NCBI GenBank assembly: GCA_002691835.1
Contig: NZJA01000137.1
Location: 1-11,053 of the forward strand
DNA: 11,053 nucleotides
Source: Planctomycetota bacterium
GTDB lineage: Bacteria; Planctomycetota; UBA8108; UBA1146
Reading direction: 5' to 3'
Shown piece after piece: positions 1 through 7,479 of this stretch; positions within the stretch are counted from its first letter, which is position 1, and every line of letters begins with the position of its first letter. The notes under the pieces were generated by a model, which was not told where the DNA came from, searched no databases, and was given only the letters and a program-made list of their open reading frames with translations. Position numbers and translations under genes: made by a program.

Positions 1-158
1 TTCTGGGCGACCTTTGCAGAGACGACTCCTCCTGAAACGGCACCGCCTACTGCACCACTGAGCCAGGCGGGAACTTCGTAACCAAGTACATTGCCGATGG
101 CAACAGTGGCAATCGCTGCGAGGACAGCAGCGGTAATCACGACGATCATGAACTTCAT
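1..158 (-). CDS. Small Gly/Ala-rich exported or membrane protein, 3' end cut by the window edge
   Basis: The reading frame starts at the ATG complementary to 156-158 and stays open to the left edge, giving 52 visible residues beginning MKFMIVVITAAVLAAIATVAIG. An AGGAG ribosome site sits seven nt before the ATG, which fixes the start. Residues 3-22 form one hydrophobic segment that could be a signal peptide or membrane anchor. It is followed by a short 'YEVPAWLSG' linker and a second Gly-rich stretch (GAVGGAVSGGVV) resembling the glycine-zipper segments of small membrane proteins. The start lies 57 bp past the methyltransferase stop on the same strand, so co-transcription is possible. I recognise no family and the C-terminus is outside the window. 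Confidence 0.6.
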   Translation of the reverse strand, partial: MKFMIVVITAAVLAAIATVAIGNVLGYEVPAWLSGAVGGAVSGGVVSAKVAQ

Positions 159-173
159 CTTGTCACTCCTTTT

Positions 174-208
174 CATTCGTCCCTGAAAAACTTATGTATT
201 CACGAATG
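174..208. repeat. 7-bp inverted repeat between the two leftmost minus-strand genes
   Basis: CATTCGT (174-180) is matched by its exact complement ACGAATG (202-208), with 21 bases between. In a minus-strand transcript this would fold just ahead of the AGGAG ribosome site of the small leftmost gene. It could be a weak leader hairpin or an operator. The long loop and missing U-run argue against an intrinsic terminator. It may also be chance. Confidence 0.25.
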
Positions 209-215
209 TCTGAAC

Positions 216-824
216 TTAATTTTCGAGCAACGTTGCGATGATTTGGGTCACGCTGGCTTGGCCAGTATGACTGATCCCTTCGATGACATCTCTCTCAATA
301 TTGTGTGCGAGTTGAACTTTCAGGCCGTCGATCTCCGGGATGATGTCTTCGGCGGTGACGAGGAGGTCGGGGTTGGAGGGGCCGCCGGTTCCTTTGTCGA
401 TCTGGTTGGGGGTGTAGGCTTCGAGGAGGAAGACACCTCCCGGCTTGAGACCTTGGACGATCCTTGGGTGCATTCTTTTTCGCTCGTCGGGCATCATGTG
501 ACAGAAGATGGAGACGATGCCGTCCCAGGCCTGGGGCTCGATGGACCATTCGGCGAGATCAGCGTAGACCGTTTCGATAGAGACGCCGCGTTTCTTGGCG
601 AAGCGCTGGGTTTTGTCGAGACCAACCTGGGAGAGATCGACAGAGGTGACCTGATAACCCTGTTCGGCGAGCCAGACGCCGTTGCGCCCTTCCCCGTCAC
701 CCAGGCAGAGAACCTTGCCGCCTGCAGGAATGCGGTGCGCCTGTTCTTTCAGGAAATCGTTGGGCTCAGTTCCGAAGAGGAACTCATCCTGGTCGTAGCG
801 TTCGTCCCAGCGGTAAACCGACAT
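216..824 (-). CDS. Class I SAM-dependent methyltransferase (TehB-like / Methyltransf_25 type)
   Basis: A 202-residue soluble protein with a Rossmann-type methyltransferase fold. Motif I, VLCLGDGEGRN (residues 38-48), is the glycine-rich SAM-binding loop. The acidic residue ending strand 2 is Asp63 in 'VTSVDLS'. 'ADLAEWSIEPQAWDGIVSIFCHM' (88-110) covers motifs II-III, and 'LKPGGVFLLEAY' (126-137) is the usual post-motif strand. The N-terminal 'WDERYDQDEFLFGTEPNDFL' is typical of small methyltransferases related to TehB and thiopurine methyltransferase, so the substrate may be a small molecule, but the sequence does not reveal it. I chose the start at 824 because AGGAAGG lies nine nt upstream. 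A longer in-frame ATG at 851 adds nine residues but has no ribosome site. The gene is divergent from the serine hydrolase. Confidence 0.85.
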   Translation of the reverse strand: MSVYRWDERYDQDEFLFGTEPNDFLKEQAHRIPAGGKVLCLGDGEGRNGVWLAEQGYQVTSVDLSQVGLDKTQRFAKKRGVSIETVYADLAEWSIEPQAWDGIVSIFCHMMPDERKRMHPRIVQGLKPGGVFLLEAYTPNQIDKGTGGPSNPDLLVTAEDIIPEIDGLKVQLAHNIERDVIEGISHTGQASVTQIIATLLEN

Positions 825-905
825 GCCTTGATTCCTTCCTGTATTTTCCATTCACGCATTGATTCGGGGCTCACTCAGGAACTCCTCAGGGTCATGAAGA
901 AAGTC

Positions 906-911
906 TATACT
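906..911 (+). promoter_or_regulatory. Possible -10 hexamer for the serine hydrolase
   Basis: TATACT matches the housekeeping -10 consensus at five of six positions and lies 39 bp before the chosen ATG at 951, inside the 126-bp divergent gap. No convincing -35 box sits 16-18 bp upstream, so this is a weak call. If it is the promoter, it also excludes the alternative upstream ATG at 894 as the start. Confidence 0.3.
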
Positions 912-950
912 GCAGGGAGTCATCCGATACCCCGCATCGAGAGGAACCCC

Positions 951-2609
951 ATGACCTTCTTACGGTTCAGCCTGTGCATTCTGACACTTCTGTTTCTTCC
1001 CGCCTTCCTCCCCACCTTTCTTGTTGCCGGGGAGCCAGAGCTGGAGGCCTGGCTCAAGAAGCAGGAGATGAGTGGTGATGCTCTGGGGGTCTCCGTGCAG
1101 TGGCAACGGGGGGAGGAATCCGGTGGACTGACTCTGGGTCGGGAGATGGTGTGGGGTGCGGAAGAAGAAGGCGATCCTGTGGATGGGGAGACCCGTTTTG
1201 AGATCGGCTCGATTTCGAAGGTACTGACCCATCTGCTGCTTGCCGAATCCATCGCCCAGGGGAAGGTGAAGGATGACACTCCTCTTGCTGATCTTCTCGG
1301 ATCTGACTTTGCCTTTGCCCAGCCTGAGGTGGGAAAGATTACCCTGCGCGAACTGGCAACCCACTCCAGTGGACTGCCTCGATTGCCGGCGAATATGGTG
1401 CCGGTGGATGCCCTCGATCCCTACAAGGGTTTTGGTGACGCGGCTCTCATGAATTGCCTGAGGGACGTTCGATCAAAGCAACCTCTGCGGAAAGGATATG
1501 CCTATTCCAATTTGGGGGTCGGCCTGCTGGGACATCTACTGGGGAAAGTCCACGGCGGGGATTATCGCTCGACGGTCATCGAGCAAGTCCTCAAGCCGCT
1601 GGGAATGACGCGCAGTGATTTTACCGACAAGGATGTCATGGCCGGTTTTCAGAACGGCAAGCCGTTGCCGATCTGGCACATTGAAGATGCCCTCGCCGGT
1701 GCGGGCGGTCTGTACAGCTGCACCGATGACCTGATGCGATTGGGTCGCTGGGGGTTGAACGCCTCTTCATCTCAAGCTTCTTTGAAGGTGGATACTCCAC
1801 GTATGCTGGAAATCGTCGGCGAGGCGAGTGGCGGTGTTCAGATCACCCCCGTCTGGCATGTGGCGACTTCTGAAAAAGGCCCCATCTACTTTCACAATGG
1901 AGCCACCGGAGCACAGCGCAGTTTTTTGGGATTCCGGCCGGACAGTGGTCAGGTGATTGCCCTGCTCGTCAGTGGTGCCGCCATCGATCCGACCAACATC
2001 GGCTTGAAGTGGCTCGGTTCCATCCCGCGCAAGGTGAAGCGACCGTCGGTCGACACCACCCTGATCGGGCACTACCGACTAACGGACGCGGTGACCATCG
2101 AGATTGCGGAAGTGGGAGACACACTGACGGGACAACTCACCGGCCAGCCCGCCTTTGCTCTCGAACCGGTTTCCAAGGACTGGTACGCCCTGACTGTCGC
2201 CGATGCGAGTCTTCGCTTCCTTCGCAAAGACGAAAAGGTGATCGCCCTTGAATTGGTCCAGTTCGGCATCGCCCAACGTGCGGAGCGGATGGAAAAACCT
2301 CCTGCAGGAAAGGGTGAAAATGAATCGATCCTTCTCACAGAAAAGGAACTGGACGAATACGTCGGAAAGTATCGACTCAGCGGTCAGTTGATCTTCAGTA
2401 TCAAACGCAATGGCCGCAGCCTGGACGTACAACTCACAGGGCAGCCGGCAGTTCCCGTCTATGCCCGTGAAAAGGACATCTTCTTCTACAAGGTGGTCGA
2501 AGCGGAGATTCATTTTTATCGTGATTCGGAGGGCGGTATTGGTGGATTGGTTTTGCACCAAAACGGGATTAAAATGGATGCCAAGCGATGGGATCCACAG
2601 GATCGATGA
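951..2609 (+). CDS. Secreted serine hydrolase, beta-lactamase / class C (SxxK) family
   Basis: 552 residues. Residues 1-27 form a signal peptide (hydrophobic core CILTLLFLPAFLPTFLVAG), so the enzyme is exported. The catalytic domain spans about 30-360 and carries all three family motifs: SxxK at Ser87-Lys90 (SISK, Ser87 the nucleophile), YxN at Tyr185-Asn187 (YSN), and the KTG-equivalent His315-Gly317 (HNG, then ATG). 'LATHSSGLP' (135-143) is also typical. Family members are esterases, D-aminopeptidases, DD-peptidases or beta-lactamases; HNG in place of KTG fits a peptidase or esterase better than a true lactamase. Two C-terminal lipocalin-like repeats follow (about 370-448 and 465-546), both with 'G.YRL' and 'LTGQPA' segments, resembling DUF3471-type extensions. 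The start at 951 has GAGGAA seven nt upstream. The frame is open upstream to 243, but only as antisense of the methyltransferase. Confidence 0.88.
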   Translation: MTFLRFSLCILTLLFLPAFLPTFLVAGEPELEAWLKKQEMSGDALGVSVQWQRGEESGGLTLGREMVWGAEEEGDPVDGETRFEIGSISKVLTHLLLAESIAQGKVKDDTPLADLLGSDFAFAQPEVGKITLRELATHSSGLPRLPANMVPVDALDPYKGFGDAALMNCLRDVRSKQPLRKGYAYSNLGVGLLGHLLGKVHGGDYRSTVIEQVLKPLGMTRSDFTDKDVMAGFQNGKPLPIWHIEDALAGAGGLYSCTDDLMRLGRWGLNASSSQASLKVDTPRMLEIVGEASGGVQITPVWHVATSEKGPIYFHNGATGAQRSFLGFRPDSGQVIALLVSGAAIDPTNIGLKWLGSIPRKVKRPSVDTTLIGHYRLTDAVTIEIAEVGDTLTGQLTGQPAFALEPVSKDWYALTVADASLRFLRKDEKVIALELVQFGIAQRAERMEKPPAGKGENESILLTEKELDEYVGKYRLSGQLIFSIKRNGRSLDVQLTGQPAVPVYAREKDIFFYKVVEAEIHFYRDSEGGIGGLVLHQNGIKMDAKRWDPQDR

Positions 2610-2671
2610 TCCGCCGAAATCCCTGAGCCGGCTCTGAAACGCCCGCCATACCTGTCTGTTCTGGAGGTTCC

Positions 2672-4132
2672 ATGTCTCATGGTCTTTCCGTTGCCACGCT
2701 TTGTGCCTGTGCCGTGCGATTTTCATTTCTGTGTGCGGTCCTGTTTTCTCCCCTGTCTCTCTTTTCACAAAGCAATCCTATCGTCTTCGGTGATCGCGAA
2801 ACCCTTCCGGTGGCGAACAAGGTCAATGCTGCCTTTCTGGAAGACGTCAATGGCGACGGCATCCTCGACATCCTGAGTCTGGTCGGTGAGCCGGGGATCC
2901 CTGCGGTGATGTACACGCAACTGGGACTGGGATCGGGTACCTACTCCGTAGCCACACCCCAGCCATTGACGGTTGGTTTCCCGTGGTCTGTCGCGGTCGG
3001 CGATTTCAACGAGGATGGCAATGCGGATGCCATCGTCTCGGATCTGCTCAACGCCAGCGTCTCTTATCTGAGCGGTAATGGCGATGGCACCTTTACCCCC
3101 GAACCACGCCTGATTCAGGGTTGGAGCGGTGGCAACCCGCAAGTGATGGCCAGAGATATGGATAACGATGGTCATGTGGATCTGGTGGGTGCCAACTTCT
3201 TTGGTTCCCAATTGTTGATCGCCTGGGGAACCGGTATCGATGATCTCATCGATGCCTTTGAACCCGTGACCGTCATCGAAGTGTCCGGTTTTCCGACCAG
3301 CATCGATGTGGCCGATCTCGATCTCGATGGGGATCTGGATCTGTGTTGCGGCCTGAATGCGGGAAGCGGTGGCGGCGTCGCTGTTTCTCTGGCTACCGGC
3401 GTTCGCACCTATGATGCAGAAGTTCGGGAAATCGGCGGCATGCCCGGTGCCCATTGGTCTGTACGGGCGGTCGATCTCGATGGCGGAGCACCGGAGTTGG
3501 TCACCGTCGGCGAGGGTGATGGGCTTCTGGGAATCTTCCCTTTGGTGGATGGATTGCCCCAGCTGCCGATCACCTATCCGATTTCAGTAGACGCCCGCCA
3601 TCTGGATACAGCAGATCTGGACCTCGATGGAAATCTCGAGATCGTTGTGCGTGACACCATCAACGGTGAGTACCAACTGCTGCGCGGTCTCGGTGGTTTC
3701 GATTTTGCCCCGGAGCTGATGATCACCGACGACCCCGTCTCCTTCTGCCCGCTGTTTCTGAAGGATCTGGATTTTGATGGCAGGGTCGATCTCTTCTCCG
3801 CCAACTACGGCGAGCAAACCACCAGTCTTCACCGCAATCTCACCCTGACCGGAGTTCCATTCCGCCGGGGAGACGTGAACCTGGATGGATCCACCAATGT
3901 GGCCGATGCCATTTTCCATCTGTCTTATCTGTTTGGCGGGGGTGGCAATCCCGGATGTTTTGATTCGGCGGACATCAACGATGATGGCGGGATCAACATC
4001 TCTGATGCCATCACCTTGCTCGAATCTCTCTTCGGTGGTGGTGGATCACTTCCCGAACCAACCGGGGATTGCGATATCGATCCGACCGATGACACCCTTG
4101 AGTGTGACGACAACGGGGGTACCTGTCCCTGA
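2672..4132 (+). CDS. Secreted FG-GAP/VCBS beta-propeller protein with C-terminal dockerin-like module
   Basis: 486 residues with a signal peptide (about 1-33). Seven calcium-loop signatures follow at even 47-53 residue spacing: DVNGDGILD (58-66), DFNEDGNAD (111-119), DMDNDGHVD (162-170), DLDLDGDLD (215-223), DLDGGAPE (268-275, degenerate), DLDLDGNLE (315-323) and DLDFDGRVD (365-373). This predicts a seven-bladed integrin-alpha-like propeller. Residues 399-456 hold two EF-hand-like loops, DVNLDGSTNVAD and DINDDGGINISD, each followed by a helix ending 'LFGGGG', as in dockerin type I. The tail ends in 'DCDIDPTDDTLECDDNGGTCP'. No catalytic domain is visible, so a surface or adhesive role is inferred. 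A GGAGG site lies four nt before the ATG. The 62-bp gap after the hydrolase allows co-transcription. Confidence 0.88.
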   Translation: MSHGLSVATLCACAVRFSFLCAVLFSPLSLFSQSNPIVFGDRETLPVANKVNAAFLEDVNGDGILDILSLVGEPGIPAVMYTQLGLGSGTYSVATPQPLTVGFPWSVAVGDFNEDGNADAIVSDLLNASVSYLSGNGDGTFTPEPRLIQGWSGGNPQVMARDMDNDGHVDLVGANFFGSQLLIAWGTGIDDLIDAFEPVTVIEVSGFPTSIDVADLDLDGDLDLCCGLNAGSGGGVAVSLATGVRTYDAEVREIGGMPGAHWSVRAVDLDGGAPELVTVGEGDGLLGIFPLVDGLPQLPITYPISVDARHLDTADLDLDGNLEIVVRDTINGEYQLLRGLGGFDFAPELMITDDPVSFCPLFLKDLDFDGRVDLFSANYGEQTTSLHRNLTLTGVPFRRGDVNLDGSTNVADAIFHLSYLFGGGGNPGCFDSADINDDGGINISDAITLLESLFGGGGSLPEPTGDCDIDPTDDTLECDDNGGTCP

Positions 4133-4145
4133 GTCTTCATAATAG

Positions 4146-4184
4146 GTGTGAAAGCCTGTTTGGCGTCCTTCTTGACAGGCACAC
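4146..4184 (+). terminator. Possible stem-loop after the propeller gene
   Basis: GCCTGT (4154-4159) pairs with ACAGGC (4175-4180). The stem extends with GTGT (4146-4149) and ACAC (4181-4184) around a four-base bulge. It begins 14 bp after the propeller stop codon. The loop is 15 nt and no clear U-run follows, so it may be a weak terminator or an mRNA-stabilising hairpin. A TTGACA (4172-4177) lies inside it but has no good -10 partner. Confidence 0.25.
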
Positions 4185-4229
4185 GTTCAATTTCGAAATT
4201 CCTCCATGAACGTCCACAATCGGACGCGT

Positions 4230-4252
4230 GGAAGAGCGTTCTTGCTCTTTCC
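4230..4252 (+). terminator. Possible terminator hairpin ahead of the 18-bp repeat gene
   Basis: GGAAGAGC (4230-4237) pairs with GCTCTTTCC (4244-4252), with one bulged base and a six-base GTTCTT loop. A short T-containing run (ATTTCAT) follows. It lies about 100 bp after the propeller stop and about 115 bp before the next start, where a transcript boundary would be expected. Confidence 0.3.
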
Positions 4253-4354
4253 ATTTCATACAGGTTATGTTGGAAAAGTCAGAGGCCTTAACGGTTTGGT
4301 GTGCCGCAAGCCTGATTCAGCCCGCCGCTGAATGGAAGTTCGCTTCCCGACCTC

Positions 4355-4359
4355 AGGAG
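4355..4359 (+). promoter_or_regulatory. Strong Shine-Dalgarno site that decides the start at 4367
   Basis: AGGAG is spaced seven nt (TGACCTC) from ATG 4367. The alternative in-frame ATG at 4508, directly before the signal-peptide-like segment, has no ribosome site. This site is why I annotate the longer form, despite its odd N-terminus. Confidence 0.6.
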
Positions 4360-4366
4360 TGACCTC

Positions 4367-5224
4367 ATGAAGAGGAACGCCGAATCCTGTCACCCGCGCA
4401 GTTTTTGTGACCGCAGCAGTCTTTGTCACCGCAGCAGTTTTTGTGACCGCAGCAGTCTTTGTCATCTCAGATCTGCAACTCATCCCGATACCTCAGCATG
4501 CCGTCGGATGAAAAGAGGATTCCTTCCGGGGATCCTGTTGTGGATCCTGATGTCTTCCACAGGGTTACCGCTCTTCGCCCAGGGAGACCCTGGTCCACAA
4601 CCCACCAACCCTCCCCAACTGGCCGTATTGGGAAGTGCCCTGTCCCATTTGAAAACGCCCTGGTTGGAAGAGCGGTTCTCCCGCCGGCAGGGAATCACCG
4701 CGTGGCGCTTCTTCCATGCCGCGGCCAATGGTCCATCCGACATCTATCTGGGCAGCATTGAAGTCAGCCCTTCTCCCCTGCCACCATCACTGAGTTCAGG
4801 GTCTGTATCTGTAGCACCACCTGGGGCGGATCATCTTCGCTTTGTTTACCTGCACAACAATCGAAGCCTGCCGCCCAGCCCCGGGGCCGACTTCATCTTT
4901 GCCGCTCCGGTCCCTCCCCCTTCGCCGATCCGATCGATGCCGTTGCTTCTCAGCACAACTTTCCAACTGGACTTTCTGATTCAGGTGTGTGAATGGCAGC
5001 AACCGGGACAAACCCCTCCAGCCCTTCTGGGTTTTCAGGATTGGCTCGATCTTCCCCAGACCCGCATCACCCAGATCCGCGCGCGATCGGTGGGTCTCAG
5101 AGTTCTGCTCGAGTTCACCGGAGAAGAAACCGCGGCCAATGGTTCGGTGAATTCCCTGCGCTGGGTCATCTCCGCCGAGAAGACCCCTGCGGGCAACTTC
5201 GTGGATCTGGAGGTGACGCCATGA
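4367..5224 (+). CDS. Exported protein of unknown function with repeat-encoded Cys-periodic N-terminal extension
   Basis: 285 residues from ATG 4367, or 238 from ATG 4508. Residues 48-71 (MKRGFLPGILLWILM..., ending LPLFAQ) look like a signal peptide with a possible cleavage after FAQ. The first 47 residues precede it and come from an 18-bp tandem repeat. They place Cys at 8, 14, 20, 26 and 32, exactly every six residues, within C-(D/H)-R-S-S-(F/L) units. The mature part is Pro/Ser-rich around 130-185 and ends in a likely beta-rich segment 'VGLRVLLEFTGEE...LRWVISAE'. I recognise no family. Its stop overlaps the next start (ATGA), so it is translationally coupled to the TPR gene. A long extension before a signal peptide is unusual, so either the repeat is a recent insertion or translation really starts at 4508. 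Confidence 0.65.
   Translation: MKRNAESCHPRSFCDRSSLCHRSSFCDRSSLCHLRSATHPDTSACRRMKRGFLPGILLWILMSSTGLPLFAQGDPGPQPTNPPQLAVLGSALSHLKTPWLEERFSRRQGITAWRFFHAAANGPSDIYLGSIEVSPSPLPPSLSSGSVSVAPPGADHLRFVYLHNNRSLPPSPGADFIFAAPVPPPSPIRSMPLLLSTTFQLDFLIQVCEWQQPGQTPPALLGFQDWLDLPQTRITQIRARSVGLRVLLEFTGEETAANGSVNSLRWVISAEKTPAGNFVDLEVTP
4389..4460 (+). repeat. 18-bp tandem repeat, four units with alternating variants
   Basis: Units run 4389-4406, 4407-4424, 4425-4442 and 4443-4460, with a decayed fifth beginning GTCATCTCAG at 4461. Units 2 and 4 are identical (GTGACCGCAGCAGTCTTT), unit 3 is GTCACCGCAGCAGTTTTT, and unit 1 is a diverged copy of unit 3. The GTGAC and GTCAC starts alternate and are complementary, so neighbouring units can pair into hairpins. 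Each unit is six codons, so copy-number change keeps the frame. Confidence 0.9.
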
Positions 5225-6606
5225 GCTTCCACCAGTCCCCTGCCGATCACGGGATCGATCCTGCCTGGATCGCCTTTTCGAGAAGTGAAAATATCGGCGA
5301 CCTGGTCTCTGATTTTCATGGCTTCGCTCAGGGCCTCGGATTTCAACAGCCCAGAGAAGCTGTACAGATCATCACCGATCTGATGTCCGGGCCACTTCCG
5401 CAGTCGCTCGAGTTTCTCTTTGATCGGCAGAGCTCTCATCACAGCAATGCCCAAGAACTGATCTCCGCCTTCATCGTGCGCGGCGTGGACTACCGCGGAA
5501 TCTCGGCAAAAGAGACACAATGGGCGTACGAGTTTCTACGCCCCCGGGTGCGTCCGGGCTCCCCTCTCCATGTCTATACCCTTCATCATCTGTGCCAGCG
5601 ATGGATCTGGGAGGGACAACCGGCCACCGCACTGAAGATTCTCGAGCAGCATGAAACCGGTGAAGACCCATCCGCCAACGAAGCCCTGAAACTGTGGCAG
5701 CAAACCCTGATCCAATCGACTCAAGGCTTTGCCTTGATGGAGTTGGGAAACTTTCGTGGAGCCACAAAACTCCTCCAGCAATCTCTGGTCACTTCGCAGG
5801 GACTCGATTTTGCAATTGAGGAAAGCATTCATTTCCTGCTCGGATCCCTGTTTCGTGAATCTTGCCAACCTGGGAAGGCGCTGGAAATCTGGTATGACTC
5901 CCGACGTATTCGAAAACTGGAAGCCGCCAGCGAATGGCCTCGTTTGGTCGCCACTCACCTGAATGCCTGTCGCTGCTCCATCGATCAGAAAGACATCACT
6001 GAAGCCCGGCTGGCTCTGGAAAGTGCCGAGCACTACCTGCCCCACATCCAACGACGTTATCCCCGCCTCTTGGGATACCGACACCTGCGACGAGGCGAGT
6101 TGTGCACGCTGGAGGAAGACTACGCGACCGGGGAGGCCATGCTGGTCTCTGCCATCGAATTTTTTGAGAAGATCGATCCGCCCTGCCCTGAAGGCTGGCT
6201 CGAGTCAAGATTGGCTCTGGGCCAGTATGCGTTGTTGCAGAACAATCTCCCTCTGGCCTGGGCTATCGTCAAAAAACTGATCGGCGAGGCCAGTGATCTG
6301 GGCCATCTCCAACTACGTTCGCAGGCCCTCTTGCTGCAGACCTGGTTTTTTGTCAGTGACCACCCTCCGGATGCCGATGCTTTTGAGCAAACGCTGGACC
6401 AGTTGCAAGTGATTCAAAACCCTGCACTGCTGTTTCATGCTTTCAGCAATCTGCTGAGTTTCTCTGTGAAAAACCTGGAAGAGAGGGAGAGCCAAAAACT
6501 GCGGGATCAAATGGAGTCTCTTGAAAATCGAATGACCGATGAAAACTACGTGCAGTTGTTCGATCGGCACTTCCCCGAAGAAAATCGGCAAGTCGATTCA
6601 GGATAA
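5221..6606 (+). CDS. Tetratricopeptide-repeat (TPR) protein
   Basis: 461 residues, no signal peptide and no membrane segment, so probably cytoplasmic. It is almost entirely helical with TPR-like pairs. The clearest is 163-196, with 'QGFALMELGNFRGATKLLQQSL' showing the family's A/L-G-A spacing. Others lie at about 118-145 (WIWEGQPATALKILEQH), 202-235 (GSLFRESCQPGKALEIW), 243-272, 283-316 (LRRGELCTLEEDYATGEAMLVSAIEFF) and 325-358. TPR arrays are protein-binding scaffolds; no catalytic domain is visible. I chose the start at 5221 because GGAGGTGA lies seven nt upstream and the ATG overlaps the previous TGA. The frame is open further upstream, but that is shadow coding. The tight coupling suggests roughly matched synthesis with the exported protein before it. 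The binding partner is unknown. Confidence 0.82.
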   Translation: MSFHQSPADHGIDPAWIAFSRSENIGDLVSDFHGFAQGLGFQQPREAVQIITDLMSGPLPQSLEFLFDRQSSHHSNAQELISAFIVRGVDYRGISAKETQWAYEFLRPRVRPGSPLHVYTLHHLCQRWIWEGQPATALKILEQHETGEDPSANEALKLWQQTLIQSTQGFALMELGNFRGATKLLQQSLVTSQGLDFAIEESIHFLLGSLFRESCQPGKALEIWYDSRRIRKLEAASEWPRLVATHLNACRCSIDQKDITEARLALESAEHYLPHIQRRYPRLLGYRHLRRGELCTLEEDYATGEAMLVSAIEFFEKIDPPCPEGWLESRLALGQYALLQNNLPLAWAIVKKLIGEASDLGHLQLRSQALLLQTWFFVSDHPPDADAFEQTLDQLQVIQNPALLFHAFSNLLSFSVKNLEERESQKLRDQMESLENRMTDENYVQLFDRHFPEENRQVDSG

Positions 6607-6710
6607 ATCCCAAAACAAATTACCCATCGTACAAAGGAGCAAATTCCATCTGTCAGAAGAAGACCCCAAGAAGCGCTGGTGATGCCTCTCGGGGTCCGTT
6701 GAATCTTCCA

Positions 6711-6729
6711 GGGAAGACGGCTTCTTTTT
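6711..6729 (+). terminator. Probable Rho-independent terminator after the TPR gene
   Basis: GGGAAG (6711-6716), an ACGG loop and CTTCTT (6721-6726) form a short stem including two G-U pairs, running into a T-tract (TTTTT, 6725-6729). It starts about 105 bp after the TPR stop and 90 bp before the next gene. The stem is short, so confidence is moderate to low. Confidence 0.4.
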
Positions 6730-6817
6730 GTTCCGCCTCCCTCGCTGTACCATGGTGATTCAATCATAGATCCGTTAATGATCGAAAACAGGACCGTAAA
6801 TTCTGAATGGACTGTCC

Positions 6818-7255
6818 ATGGTTTCTTCCAAAGCAAAAAGCCCCAAAGAATACATGGAACAATTGCCCAAAGACCGGCAGCCGACAATGCGCAAACTTCG
6901 CGCGCTGGTGCGAAAAAATCTCCCGAAGGGATACGTGGAGGTGATGCGTTGGGGAATGCTCTGCTATGAGGTCCCCCTCGGAAAATACCCGGACACCTAC
7001 AATGGTGAGCCGCTGATGTACGCAGCTCTCGCTTCACAAAAAAACCACTACGGGGTCTACCTGTGCGGGCTGTATTCTTTTGAAGAGATCCAAAAAACTT
7101 TTGTTGCCGAATGGAAAAAGCGCGGGACTCGCCTCGATATGGGTAAAAGCTGCATTCGTCTCAAATCCTGGGAAGAGTGTCATGAAGACCTGATCGCCGA
7201 TGTCATCCGCGCTGTCCCGCTAAAAGAGTTCATCGCCCACGCCAAATCCCTCTAA
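6818..7255 (+). CDS. DUF1801 / YdhG-like domain protein
   Basis: 145 residues spanning one complete small domain of the DUF1801 (YdhG-like) type. Typical features are the N-terminal 'SPKEYMEQLPKDRQPTMRKLRALVRKNLPKGYVEVMRWGMLCYEVP', the central 'ALASQKNHYGVYLCGLY' and the C-terminal 'DMGKSCIRLKSWEECHEDLIADVIRA'. The family includes proteins proposed as iron-binding frataxin-like chaperones, but most members are uncharacterised, so no reaction is assigned. It is soluble with no signal peptide. No good Shine-Dalgarno site precedes the ATG; the nearest AGGA is more than 20 nt away. The start is chosen because the conserved domain begins within ten residues of it. It stands alone, with gaps of about 210 and 225 bp on either side. 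Confidence 0.8.
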   Translation: MVSSKAKSPKEYMEQLPKDRQPTMRKLRALVRKNLPKGYVEVMRWGMLCYEVPLGKYPDTYNGEPLMYAALASQKNHYGVYLCGLYSFEEIQKTFVAEWKKRGTRLDMGKSCIRLKSWEECHEDLIADVIRAVPLKEFIAHAKSL

Positions 7256-7479
7256 GAGTGCCCGTCAACAGCCCCTTTACCTCCCTTGGGAGTGGCCTTT
7301 GATGCGAAAACAGCCGCTTTTGACCTTTCCACAAGTCGTCGAAAGGAGGCAAGAAGTCGGCTGAAATTAGAATACGATAGAGGGGTGTCCGATTTGGAGC
7401 GAATTCAGGATCACATGAAATGATCAAGCCCTGTAAACCGTGAGAGCCTGGTCAAATTTCGAACTTCGAGGTGGTGGCG

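Noticed and set aside
243..950. A 236-codon upstream extension of the serine hydrolase frame
   Set aside because: It is antisense to a well-supported methyltransferase. A signal peptide and a good ribosome site place the true hydrolase start at 951.
3311..3343. Repeated GATCT/GATGG motifs as a possible DNA repeat
   Set aside because: They arise from codons of the Asp-Leu-rich calcium loops in the propeller and need no separate explanation.
4389..4470. Possible CRISPR array
   Set aside because: The 18-bp units are directly adjacent with no unique spacers and lie inside a reading frame. No cas gene is present.
4265..4483. Minus-strand reading frame with TKTAAV hexapeptide repeats
   Set aside because: The repeats follow automatically from the 18-bp tandem DNA repeat. 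No ribosome site or known family supports coding, and the plus-strand gene explains the region.
7324..7346. CCTTTC/GAAAGG inverted repeat and a TAGAAT (7368-7373) ahead of the kinase
   Set aside because: The stem is only six bp with an 11-nt loop and no T-run, and the hexamer has no -35 partner. Too weak to call as a terminator or promoter.
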